Below the pieces are notes generated by a model that was not told where the DNA came from, did not search any database, and worked only from the letters and a program-made list of their open reading frames with translations. The translations under genes and the position numbers were made by a program. From the NCBI RefSeq assembly GCF_010093535.1, contig NW_022985165.1, forward strand, positions 961,039 through 1,025,038: a stretch of 64,000 nucleotides of DNA. Reading direction: 5' to 3'. Source of the DNA: Lindgomyces ingoldianus. Its lineage: Eukaryota; Ascomycota; Dothideomycetes; Pleosporales; Lindgomycetaceae. Below are positions 23,197 to 33,326 of this stretch, piece by piece. Each line of letters starts with the position of its first letter. Positions within the stretch are counted from its first letter, which is position 1.

Positions 23197-25285
23197 TGCT
23201 AAAGCAGCATTTAGTTGGCAGGTGTTACGGAACAAATTCTTGAGAGAAGCGAGTTGAGCACAAAAGTGGGGGCAGGCGGCTTACACAATAAATAGATTGG
23301 CTAAGCTCTAACGGTTTAATATCGCATGGTTAAGTAAGCACGATATGAGCGGAATCAACGAGCACTACATCCGTGCACTAGTTCATGTCCGTCATGAACA
23401 CTAAATCGTGCTGTAGGAGTCGGAAATGAATTAGTGCACCTAGGGCACTGAAGACTTTGACTCTTGATGTTGCCGCCAGCAGAAGGAAGGGTGGCCGACC
23501 CGCTCCGGCCACAACCTTGCGAGCTTGAATTCAGGTGAAGAAGTAATCTCTTGTATAATAGTATATCATGTACCTTCAGCAGTAGCACTTTACTAAATAT
23601 ATAAGGCTGATGCCAAGACATTCGCTTGTGAGTCGGTATATTCCTGTTGAAGCCACAGCTCTCCTTTCTACTATCGATGTCTGGCTGAGCCGCCAAGAAA
23701 GGCAATGTAGTCAGAACTAGAGAGCTTGCACAAGCATATTGTTCCATTTATAATCGTAAGTGGTTTGTAACTCATAGTAATGGTAAGAACCACGGACGCC
23801 AACGGTCTCTGCCTAATCTATGCACACGTGCACTAGTGTCATATCAATACTACCTTCATAGCATCAAAACACGACCTTGTACTGCACACATTGGTTTTTT
23901 CTCGAATAACCGTCTTGTGGCCATTCTTTAATATGATTAACAATTATGTCCTTGAACGATCAGGGTATTGCCGACCACAGCTCAGTCTTCACTTTCGCGC
24001 CGGGAAGCAGCATAAGGCTATTCGACCACGCATCAGTCCATATTGCGGCCTGCGGCTTGCTGGTCTCGACTTTAATAGCAATTGGTGCGAAGGTTTCAGT
24101 TTCTTGCCACGTTGTTCCAGGATTTGACACCCCCATCGACAGAGAGTTGTTTGAGTGTACTAAGGTTGTTTGGAGAATTTATCGACTTTGAGCGCGATAA
24201 CGTAATTGATGTGATGGGGAATTTCTTCATTCATGGGGACTAGCGATTTAGGGTTGATGGTCAAGAGTTTTCTGCTAGTATGCCAGCATCAAGCAACTTC
24301 CAACTAATAAACAAGGTACTATACGCTCCGAAAATATTAAGAGTTGCTTTATGCTCGCATGTTTCCCGTGCAAGTTTGAGAAGTGCGTGCTAGACATTAG
24401 TATTCTAGTCGTTCTTGAAATTCCTAGTTCCGTTTAGCCCTCACGATATTTTCTAAACACGTTCCTGAGGGAATTGCGCTGTACACGAGGCATTGGGTGC
24501 AGTTTTTCGCCTAAGGATATCTAAATTATTTCCGGTCCAACGCTAATGATAGCGAGGCTATCATAGTATGAAGATCTTCATATATAAGTATTCCAGCACT
24601 GGCTGCGAGGCCCTCGATGATATTGCGCATTGTTGCTGCGCCAGCACGTTCATCATATTCTTAAATGTCGCCAAATTACAAAGAAGACAGGCTGATCTTC
24701 ATACTCTAGCGGCTGTAGCTATTTTGAAAGGCTAAGGCCGCTCCGGTGCGATTCGACTAAGTTTTCAGAGCGGCGGTTGTAGCTCTTAGTTGGCGAAGGG
24801 TTGTAGAAAAAGCACGGCAGGTATAGAGGAATATATGGTACGCCGTTGATATCACGCTGCCGCTTGGGTGGCTAAGGAGTCTCCTCTACGTCGAGGTTGT
24901 AGTTTATGAAGCAGCGCTTGCTCTTGTTCACCCGTCGCGAATTCTCCTTGCTGTCATGTGCCTAAGAGGAGACAGGGGGATTAATATGCTCTAGATCAAC
25001 GCAGCTGGCTGAAGTTGCGTTGGGGGTAACATGAAATTACGCGCAAACACGTCCTTGCAAGAATCTTCAATTCGATATTGCTTAACTTAGATAATTGTAT
25101 GTGAATAGTATTCTACGGTGTTCTTAAACTACGTAGCTTTTTAGGTAAACAAAGGTGAGTAGGAGTGGTTGACTCGCTTGTATAGCCAACTTGCTTGCCA
25201 CCGACGTTATAGCGCCAATGACATTCCTGGATCGTATGGAGAAGGACGCTTTCGTCGCTGTTTACCTACTACTTTAAGCCGGAAT
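23197..25285. other. Gene-poor stretch with two palindromes
   Basis: No convincing gene. Minus frame 23355-23747 (130 codons) and plus frames at 23891-24191 have no family motifs. Two adjacent palindromes lie at 24546-24564 and 24567-24582. Minus-strand frames around 24700-24950 read like decayed coding DNA but contain stops and gave no recognisable family. Confidence 0.45.
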
Positions 25286-26664
25286 CTATCGCTTCAGGTA
25301 GACTACAAGAAGACCTAGCGGTCCGTCGTCAAAGACGTCGCGTATCTCGTATCTTGCATCTGCCTCCTTCAATAGCCCCTCGAATTCATCCTTCGTGCGT
25401 TGTTTAGCACCTAAATTGACCAACATGCAAATATCTATCTGACGCGCAGTTCGCTCGTGATGACGAGGCCAGGCCCCTGGCTCCGGAAGGATAATATCGT
25501 TGATGAGCAGTGGGGTATTTGGGCTGGTGTTCTCAAGTCCAGGAACGAATGACCTGAAGATTCTGACTACATCGTGGTCGGCCCAGTTGTGGGTAACTTG
25601 CCGGATGAGGAAAGCAGCAGCATTTTTGACTGGCTGTGGCTCGAAGAAGCTGTGTTGAAGATAAGTCACTCGATCACGGAGATCACCCGAGAGTGAGTCA
25701 CGGCCCTGGGCCAGCATGTCGGCGTTGGAGTCCTGTACAACAAAGTTTAAGTCGGGATGAAGCTGTCGTTTGCTAGGTTAGAGATAACTAATGGAACTAT
25801 TGTTTTAGGCAGACTTACTTGCGCCAAGCTCTTGGACAGATGGCCATTACCTCCTCCAACGTCAACTACAGTGCCCTTGATAGCGGACCAGTCGAAGCCA
25901 TCTTTCAGCAGAAAGTCGATATGGCTATTCATCTTCCTCAATCCAGCCATGGCATTCGAGAATCGGACCGCCTTCTCTGGGTACTTTTTGTAGAATTCGA
26001 AAGGACCACAACCATGCCGGGTGGCGAAGGGGTTTATGTCATGGTGTGCGTTATGTGGATCAGCTTTGAGGCTGATGTCGCAGTCGGCAGACGCCTTGAA
26101 CAACTCATCAAGCGTGCAGTGGACAACAGCTCGTAGTTCTTCATCTTGGTGCATAGTGAGAGAGGTAGAGCTGTGAGAAAATACTTTTGGCCGAAGTTCT
26201 TCGAACATGCGGTACGTCATGAGCTGGCGAATGACACGGGCCGTGCGGTCCTGATCTAGAGCAGCCTTCTTGGCCAATTCCTCCAAAGTGATTTCTCCAT
26301 GTGCAGGTACCAATTGAAAGAAGTTGAAGTCACACGCAATTTGGAGTGCACCGAGATCGTAGCAGGTGCAGCAGAAATATCTCAGCCACCTTCTCGGGCC
26401 ATCAATGAGACGTTGAAGATCTTCTAAAGAGGTCTTTAGGTCGGCATGAAGCCGGCGATATTCTGCAGTCTCAGGCGGATCGTGGGAATCGAGTGCAAAA
26501 GTAGGTGCGACAAGGTTGTTAGCCTGGAAGTACTTGGTCATATCCTGAGTGACTTCGAGGATGTTCTGAGCCAGTGCCAGAATCGAAGTTGAGGGTGCCT
26601 GGACTTTGCCGGTTGCTTGGTGCGTTCCATTTGCACGGAGGGTTTCGTTTGCTTGGGCAATCAT
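25286..26664 (-). CDS. SAM-dependent O-methyltransferase, second copy type
   Basis: Model: complement of 25286-25762 and 25819-26664, 440 residues; the intron is 56 bp (GTAAGT, CTAAC-like branch, CAG). The dimerisation half includes LQIACDFNFFQLVPAHGEI. The SAM loop VDVGGGNGHLS lies at 267-277, and the intron falls just after it. The catalytic-base motif is HNWAD (His340) rather than the commoner HDWPD, with the His kept. It is probably a phenol O-methyltransferase for a second position of the polyketide. It belongs to the same broad family as the methyltransferase at 6942-8413 but is clearly diverged, so this is not a recent duplication. It is divergent from the right-hand questin-oxidase-like gene. 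Confidence 0.92.
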
Positions 26665-27639
26665 GATTGATGAGTGACGAAGTGACTTTCCAAAAATGTG
26701 AGGACTTCCAACGTGCGAATTAGGGTCCTTTGTAAGGATAACGAGGTTTGAAGAATTTCGAGACTACATGTTGGGATAACTTCTTTCATTCTTTCCAGCA
26801 CTAATCCAGCCGAAAATGCAATCCAGATGTTGATTCCCAAGTTGAGCCGGCCTCGGGCAAGCTGAGTCGGTCTCGGGTATGTCGATGCATCAACACAAGA
26901 AGTCGGCTTGCCGGGCAATTGTGCTCGATTGTACCCGTTTGTGCCCGATTGAGCCCGATTTGTCCCCGATTGTCCCCGACGATTGTGTCCGATAATTGTG
27001 CCCGAAGCTGGCCCAATCAATACTCGACTTTGTGCAGATCTGAATGAAGAGTGAATCACTTTCTAACTGCTTAAGATGCTAGCTGACAGCAGACGTTAGT
27101 GCGTCTATAGCATAATTATTAGGGGATAAGATTAGGAATAGGAATTAGTCACGAGAAAGAAGCTGGCTAGCACTAGTTGCATAACTCCTCTTCCCTCTAA
27201 CCCTCTAACCCTCTACTGCAGTTCTCTCTGTCAATACTCGTGCGAGACTGCAAACATGATCATCCACGAAACCAGTTGGCCGGACTCACCTCGAATTGCT
27301 CCTTGATCTGGATGTCTTGGCCTTAGTAATGTCGCACCTTAGCAACCGCCGATGTCCGAGAGGTGTGACTCTCGTGCAACGTCATAAATGAACAAATACT
27401 CTGGCCTCATCCGGCAGGCGATAGGTAGAGAGTCCCTCGAAGCATGCCCCGTGCCGCGGGAATCCCGCACTTGATCGTCTTCCTTGTGTTGTGCTGGTGG
27501 GTAACGGTAGGTGCCAATGTTTGTCAGACCGGTGCACGTGAAGCACGCGCTCAGTGCATCTAGCTGCAGGTACACGTCTTTGAGATTTAACCCGGTACAG
27601 AGACATTGGAGAGCCCCTCCAACACGTTCCACTCGCACA
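26665..27639. promoter_or_regulatory. Divergent promoter, methyltransferase / questin-oxidase-like gene
   Basis: This 975-bp intergenic region has a decamer array (26918-27005). Nearer the methyltransferase are two direct repeats of the form GAGYCGGYCTCGGGYA at about 26844-26882. The TCGGG core is shared with the GGCTCGGG boxes elsewhere in the cluster. A CCCTCTAA triplet repeat lies at 27193-27215. Confidence 0.45.
26918..27005. repeat. Decamer array, about 8 units of ATTGTGCCCG
   Basis: Eight consecutive degenerate units fit ATTGTGCCCG, some with 1-3 extra bases between. It lies about 255-340 bp upstream of the methyltransferase ATG. Every unit but the first and third carries CCG followed by A, giving repeated CCCGA/TCGGG cores. 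Confidence 0.8.
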
Positions 27640-28994
27640 ATGGCTACCTCTTCAAAAGTCCACCTCTCGCCGTCGCAGCAGCCCGTATTCTATGTGCCTG
27701 GGATAAGCTCTGAGACTGCGGACGTGACGAGCGAGCTACTGCAGGAGAACCACGAGAAGCATCACATTTTCTTCAACTACGCTGGGTTCCATGTATGTCT
27801 TCAGAATAACATGTCACGTGATTGCTGACTTCACAATAGAACCATATCGTCCACCACCTCCTCACCCTCTTCGCCCTCAATGCCACGCCCGCCGAGCTCA
27901 GGCAAGGCTGGGATGACAATGTGTCCTATCAACGACCGCCAGTGCCGCTCAAGCAGTCCATCGTCACGGACATGCACAACCCAAAGAAGTACAAGACGTA
28001 CTTAGGCAGTGAGAAATACTACCATGACTTCCTAGTCTTCTTTAAAGAAGAGATTGACCAGAAGGGCTGGCAAGAGGTGCTAAACGAGTATGTATTCAAA
28101 GGGGATGAGCGGGCTGACGATATGCTCGTGCGCATGTTTGGTGGCATCCTTCACCCGATCATCCACCTTGGTTTCGGCGTCGAGTTCCAGCAGCCTGCAA
28201 TTATTGCAGAGGCTTTAGCACAAGCTGCCGTTCACGATAACTGGGAGGCGTCACACTTAATTGAGAGTGAGAAAGCGGCCAAGGCCTACAGTCCAGATGG
28301 CCGATCCGACACAACCATCATCCAGCTCTTGGGAGAAATTTACGCAGATACAAAGCGGGCTTCCGGCGGCAGAACCAAGTACGCAAGTCAAGTACATGTC
28401 ACTGAGGAGAATCTTGAAGAGAAAACGGCAGAGATGATTAATGCAGCTGGTGAGCTTTCAAGCGGAAGCATGCAACTAGTTCTTGGCTGACCTCTGGCAG
28501 TATACTTCACTGGTGCCGCACAACATCCGCCCAATCAGGTCAAATTCGACTTCTGGAACATACACGCCCTAAATCTCAGCATTTTCTTCTGCTCATTCTT
28601 ACAGCAGCCATGGCTCTCAACTCGCAACAAAATCCGCCTCCTTGAATGGAAGATCCGCATCGACTTGGCCATGTATGCTTCTCCACGCCCCCCTAAGCTC
28701 CTTCTCAACGAGATCACCAATTACAAGTCAAAGAAAGATTCGTCGTGGGAGGATATCTTTCAGCGCGTAAAGACCTACCACGACGACGGACATGCCTGCA
28801 AGCTTGTGCGCGCCCTTGCAAATGGCGAACAAGTTTGCAAAAAATACGAGGGCAAGGACGGATTCGTCATCAAGGGCGATATGTGGAGGAAGCTGGGCAA
28901 TATGGCTATTGACAGTGTGGAAGCAGGCTCACCGGACTATGTTCGAAGCGGGGCCTGGTCGAGTGTACCGTTGCGTGATCGATCAAGTCTCTGA
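27640..28994 (+). CDS. Questin-oxidase-like protein (AflY/DUF4243 family), right copy
   Basis: Exons 27640-27792, 27840-28449 and 28501-28994, 418 residues; both introns are canonical (GTATGT..TAG, GTGAGC..CAG). Family motifs: ENHEKHHIFFNYAGFHNHIV across intron 1, YVFKGDERADDMLVRMF, IIHLGFGVEFQQPAIIAEAL, FTGAAQHPPNQVKFDF and RLLEWKIRIDLAMYAS. The C-terminus ends RSGAWSSVP, seemingly lacking about three residues of the usual GFDEAW block. The likely role is oxidative (Baeyer-Villiger-type) ring opening of an aromatic intermediate. Intron 1 lies at the same FH/NxI position as the aberrant intron of the left copy, which supports that model. The second introns differ in position, so the copies are old paralogues. 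It shares a promoter with the methyltransferase at 25286-26664. Confidence 0.92.
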
Positions 28995-30420
28995 AGAGCT
29001 GATTGAGTAATACCCGCTTCTTGGGAGGGTGTCCGGCGTGAGTAGTTCCACTACAACGCCCTCGACCCACTTGTAGAGGCTCGTGTGGAAGCTTTTTAGC
29101 TGAGAAGTCTCATAAGAAGAATGAAAGTGGAATTGATATCGAAGAAACGTGCGACACGTTCTATGTATTGGTATTGTGAAGTTCTAGGCGTCAGTGAGTT
29201 CGTGAGACAAGGCGTGGAGTTATGGCTCGCTCTCTCGAACGTTTCCGTAGGCTGAAAAGCAATGGGGTCCTTGAAGAATCTCTGCTACGAATAGCTCTGC
29301 TGATGTTAGCGTTTAGCAGGTACAAATGTCTATTCCTGCAGGCGATGGAGTAAGTGACCGATTATTTTGAGGTTCGATCGACCCTTGACAAGGTCCCCTC
29401 AGCTTTGCAAGAGGGTCTTCCTAGACCATGGCGACTTGTCACAAACCGGGATTTATCTATCACCTACATATCCGGATTATAGTGTTAGATGTGACTTACT
29501 AGAGTCGAGCCGCAATCGGAACGCTTCGCAGACCCCAAAATCCGCGACCAGCGTGTGAATTATGTGAGCAAAGAGTTCGGTGGACAGGCCGGAAAGTCCC
29601 ATAGCAAGCCACTGTTGTTGCCATATTTGAGGCTGTGGAATTTCGAAAGCACTACGGTTGTGGGAACGCGACTTGGGGTATCTATTGGTGGGGAGAAAGA
29701 TACGAAGTCTGTGCGGTCAAATTTCTGCGACCCATGCATGTAACTGTTGTTGTTTTTGTCGTGCAGGATGCTGAGGTGGTTTTGCAGACCTTTAACCTTT
29801 TTGGTGGTGTTTTAGGAATCCGCCACCTAACGCCACACCCTGTCAGCTATCTAACTACCCGTGCGATAGCCTTGACTCCTGATACCGACGTCACCTTATG
29901 TATGCAACACAAGATAAGTATTCCAATCATCTTTTTATATATTTGCTGATTAAGCAATTTTAGCGCTCTGGGCCCTTCTGAGTTTGTTTGCTTACAACTA
30001 TCCCCCCACCCGGCTCCAAGCCCTGTATGGTACCTAGATGGCCGTCGCTGAGAATCAGTTATAAGGCTTCCCATCCAAATATTCCCCACTCTCACCGCTT
30101 ACTACTAAGTACGAAGTTTCCAGAGCGACTAGAGCTCGTATTCGAAGAAGGAAGGGATCCTTTCGGACTCGGCCAAGGAATTGGATTCCCGAGCAACACA
30201 TCGAATACGAAGTGAGGAAGGAGAGCTAGATACCCCTGGCTATAGCGTTAGTGGTTAAGAAAGTCCGCTGTGGACGGACTCGGCTCGTACGTAACAGGAT
30301 TAGATGCCATCGGAGGTTGCGTAAGGAAAACACCCTCAACGACTCCAACACTACCACATCATGCGAGTTGAAGGAACGTACAGCCTTAAGAAAGATTAAT
30401 CAATTTTGCTATACCCTGTG
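28995..30420. other. Intergenic, right flank of the cluster
   Basis: Only short frames without motifs are present. This is where a gene belonging to the promoter relic at 30421-30588 would be expected, but no remnant of its coding sequence was recognised. Confidence 0.45.
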
Positions 30421-30588
30421 ACTAAGCACAACCTGGAAGTATTCGCGGATGGAAGTGTTCACTTGCAAGGGGCACGAGTTATGAGAGGAGTCATGTATTG
30501 TGGATTGACGGTTCGAAGAGCTCTGTGATTTATATTGTAGCGTGGGACACAAAGCCCAAAGTTGATTAGGCAGCCTATTGTAGAGCCC
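30421..30588 (-). pseudogene. Orphan copy of the left questin-oxidase-like promoter
   Basis: The segment 30470-30588 aligns nearly without gaps to 6433-6550, the promoter of the left questin-oxidase-like gene. Shared landmarks include TATTGTGGA, GTGGGAC, TTGATT and TAGAGCCC at matching spacing. Many differences are C/T or A/G changes. Where the ATG should be (next to the shared TTAAGC/CTAAGC block near 30424) the minus strand reads CAC, and no coding sequence follows. It is best read as a decayed duplicate. Confidence 0.5.
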
Positions 30589-31373
30589 TCCAGCTAACAG
30601 GAAGTAATCGGTGCTGTGTCTCGGCCAGCATCCATCGAGGGAGCGCACTAACCGCAAGACATACCAGGCTGTATCTATCAAAGCCCCCGGGCTACCGGTT
30701 TGAAAACATATCTCGGATACCTCACTCACAGACTGTGCTCTTCATTCATGAAAAAAAACGTCAAGTACTTGGACATTAAGCCAAATAACCTGCTAATCGG
30801 CAAACGTGAAGCTTGGGCACTAGCTAAGATCAAACCAACAGATTTATATAACCGACTGTAGGATCACGATGCGTGCAATTCTGCTTCCGAGTCCAAAATA
30901 GACTCTCTGATGTCTATTATCTGAATATATGTTGCATGTCAGGTTTTTCTTTAAGAACTAAGCAGGAAGTCATGTTTACAGAGAGGCTCCCTAGCCCCTG
31001 TCTAGGGTGCTAGCGTAGAAGCAAATTACGAGGTGCATTAGGACGAGCAAAATATTCTAGATGGAGATGCTTGCTGGCAGTAACTCCCAAGGAAGTCTAA
31101 AAGCCAAAGCCATGGCGTTGTAGCTTTCCTTAGATAAATATTAGATATACTCTGGTATTAGATAGAAAACACGCATCTGAGCGGATTGAGCTGGCATAGG
31201 CATCAATTAGTGAGCGTATACAGATCCAAGCAATCATATATTCTACATAGAGTTAATATATCCCCCTTCAGCTAGTCAAACTATAATCTACCGGCTGTAG
31301 CTTTATCAACCCAGCAACCTTCGTAAGCCAGTGGGGAAATATATACGGCTTTCAAGCCATCCCGAATATGAAA
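30589..31373. other. Intergenic, AT-rich
   Basis: A minus-strand frame of 106 codons (30409-30729) only overlaps the promoter relic and has no motif. I see nothing else in this stretch. Confidence 0.5.
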
Positions 31374-31381
31374 CTAATCAA

Positions 31382-32040
31382 CAGCGTGGCCAACAGTACG
31401 TAGTACGTTACGTTTGAGCTTTTTTCTGCCAGTAACTTCTTAATTTAGTAGTACTTTTGTACGTAAGCAGTAAATTAATTAGCAAGTACGTAACATAACA
31501 GTAACTTCTTAAAATCCTTATACTTTTGTACTTTTTGCAAGAAGTTTTGTTAGTCTAGGTTAAAATTATTCTAGGAGAAGCTTTTTAGCCTAGATAAAGT
31601 CCCCTCCTCCTCCTTATTGCCCTCTGTCTCTAGCTTGTTAGGACAACTCTAATAAGCAGGAGGATTAGGATAAGGCTGTACGCCTGCTGCAATAGAGGAA
31701 TTAAGACATCTAGCTTATTATAACAATTAATAAGATAGGCAATAGGTTAGCAAATAAGCAGGTATAAGATAAAGAGCTTTTCTAGGGCAAAAGTTAACTA
31801 TTTTTATAATTATTACTCTAAAACGCAACCTAAAATAAAGCTTCTAACGCAATAGCTAATAGGGTCTAAAAACAGGAGGGAAATCTCCTAAAATATAACC
31901 TCTCTAACCTGTACTACAGGACGTACTTAGCAATTCACTGTACAAAAGTTACGTCTCACATTTTAACTACTTTTGTACTCCTCACGTGATTACTACGTTC
32001 ACGTAGTTACGTTACGTACTACGGACTGTTGGCCACGCTG
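31382..32040. mobile_element. Non-autonomous hAT-type element (MITE-like), 659 bp
   Basis: Terminal inverted repeats of about 32 bp start CAGCGTGGCCAACAGT, with two mismatches over the next 16 bp (left 31382 onward, right end 32040). They are flanked by a perfect 8-bp target duplication, CTAATCAA at 31374-31381 and 32041-32048. An 8-bp duplication and CA..TG-type ends are characteristic of the hAT superfamily. There is no transposase frame inside. The interior is TA-rich and carries a partial direct repeat beginning AGTAACTTCTTAA. Confidence 0.85.
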
Positions 32041-32262
32041 CTAATCAAGCGTAGGCACAATTTCTCTAAATATACCGTTTTGATAAGCTCGCGAATGAAC
32101 AGCCTTAGAGAAGACTACAACGTGGGTTCCAGTAATATAGCTAAATTTCGGACGAGTTATTTCATTGCATCAGGCTTCATAGGAATTAAATGTTAGAAAT
32201 GACATAGTACTTTCTAGGTTAAAGCAGACAATTATTTTTCTTAATCCTCGTCCTATTCTTAC

Positions 32263-33326
32263 CTCGTAGATAGAAGAGATTTGAAAGAGAAAAAGAATCT
32301 CCACTGTTAACTGGAAGTCAGCATTTGTAACGCTAGTAGTAAGAACTGGACTACTCAGGGCTTCCAACGAGGCGTAGTACTGTACGATTGAGCGATTTTG
32401 AGGCCTGTATGAGTGAGATATTGTGTACGTTCGTACAACAGGGAGGAGGAGAGGTAGGTGTACGTATTGTAACTGTTACGGCTTATGTGATCTGTACAAG
32501 TAGTATAATTTAATTTAAGTACGCTGTACTCTAGTTAAAATGGCTAAGATAATAGGTCTCTAGAGACGCAGGATTAAGGCCTAATTAACTATAAGATAAC
32601 TAATTCTCCTCTAGGTGCTCCCATAGGTGCTGCGGTAGCTTTAAGTTATTAGGTAAGAGCTCTCCATCAACACTATCCTTATGCTCCCTTAGTAGGTGTT
32701 AAACAATATGGTTATAGCTATCCACCACTGCAGCCTACAAGACCAGTATCTAATTAACTAGATAAGGCCTGTAAGGCGCAAGGAGTGCAGATAGATAACT
32801 CTGCAATAGAAAATAGTTAGTAAAAGACACTTTTAAGACAGCAGATGGATAGAGTAAAACACTTAGAAAGAGGTTTAAGCGTCCCCTTAAAATATTTAGC
32901 TAATCAGAACCCTAGAAACTTCCCTAAAGGCTTCCTGCAGGCCCTCTGCTCGCCAGCCCTCCTACTCCTCCTAAATCACTATACAAACTTCCTAAAAGGG
33001 TAATACAATCCGTACTACGTACCGTACCTAGGGCATCACTAAACGTACGGTGCGGCTTACAAACTCGGTACGTTCGTACTGAACACGTGACCGTTGCGGT
33101 TCACTTTGTACGGACCGTAGTACGGCCAGTTGGAAGCCCTGGGACTACTAAGCACGGTATTAGGATCATTTTCATCGTAGATATAGACATGCCGTCCCAA
33201 GGACCAATTGCATAGAGGAATAGTGGAATTTTGCGGCAGATTTAGAAGGTTGCAGCTTTCGGGCGGAGAGCCTGACTGTAAGGCATATGTACTATTCTGC
33301 ATGCAAATCAACTGCTGGCTGATCAT
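32263..33326 (-). pseudogene. Unrecognised gene split by the hAT-type insertion
   Basis: Minus-strand frame 33326-33142 contains CNLLNLPQNSTIPLCNWSLG and RHVYIYDENDPNTVLSS. Removing the element plus one target copy (32348-33141) joins it, without changing frame, to SPVLTTSVTNADF, then LFLFQISSIYE, ending at a GTAAGA donor at 32262. I do not recognise the family. The two N-x-S/T sites and the cysteines hint at a secreted or extracytoplasmic protein. The 5' exons are not resolved: an in-frame stop lies upstream of 33326. Confidence 0.5.
32356..33141. mobile_element. Second non-autonomous hAT-type element, 786 bp
   Basis: The terminal inverted repeats start with 13 identical bases (CAGGGCTTCCAAC), followed by about 18 partly matching bases. 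A perfect 8-bp target duplication GGACTACT flanks it at 32348-32355 and 33142-33149. No transposase frame is present. The ends resemble those of the first element (CAGxGxxxCCAAC, then GTAGTAC-rich sequence), so both probably used related transposases. Confidence 0.85.

Noticed and set aside
23355..23747. 130-codon minus-strand frame with a hydrophobic start
   Set aside because: The start is not a convincing signal peptide, the rest has no recognisable domain, and there is no supporting splice structure.
27193..27215. Telomere-like CCCTCTAA triplet repeat
   Set aside because: The unit is 8 bp and does not match TTAGGG; only three copies, so an interstitial telomere is not supported.
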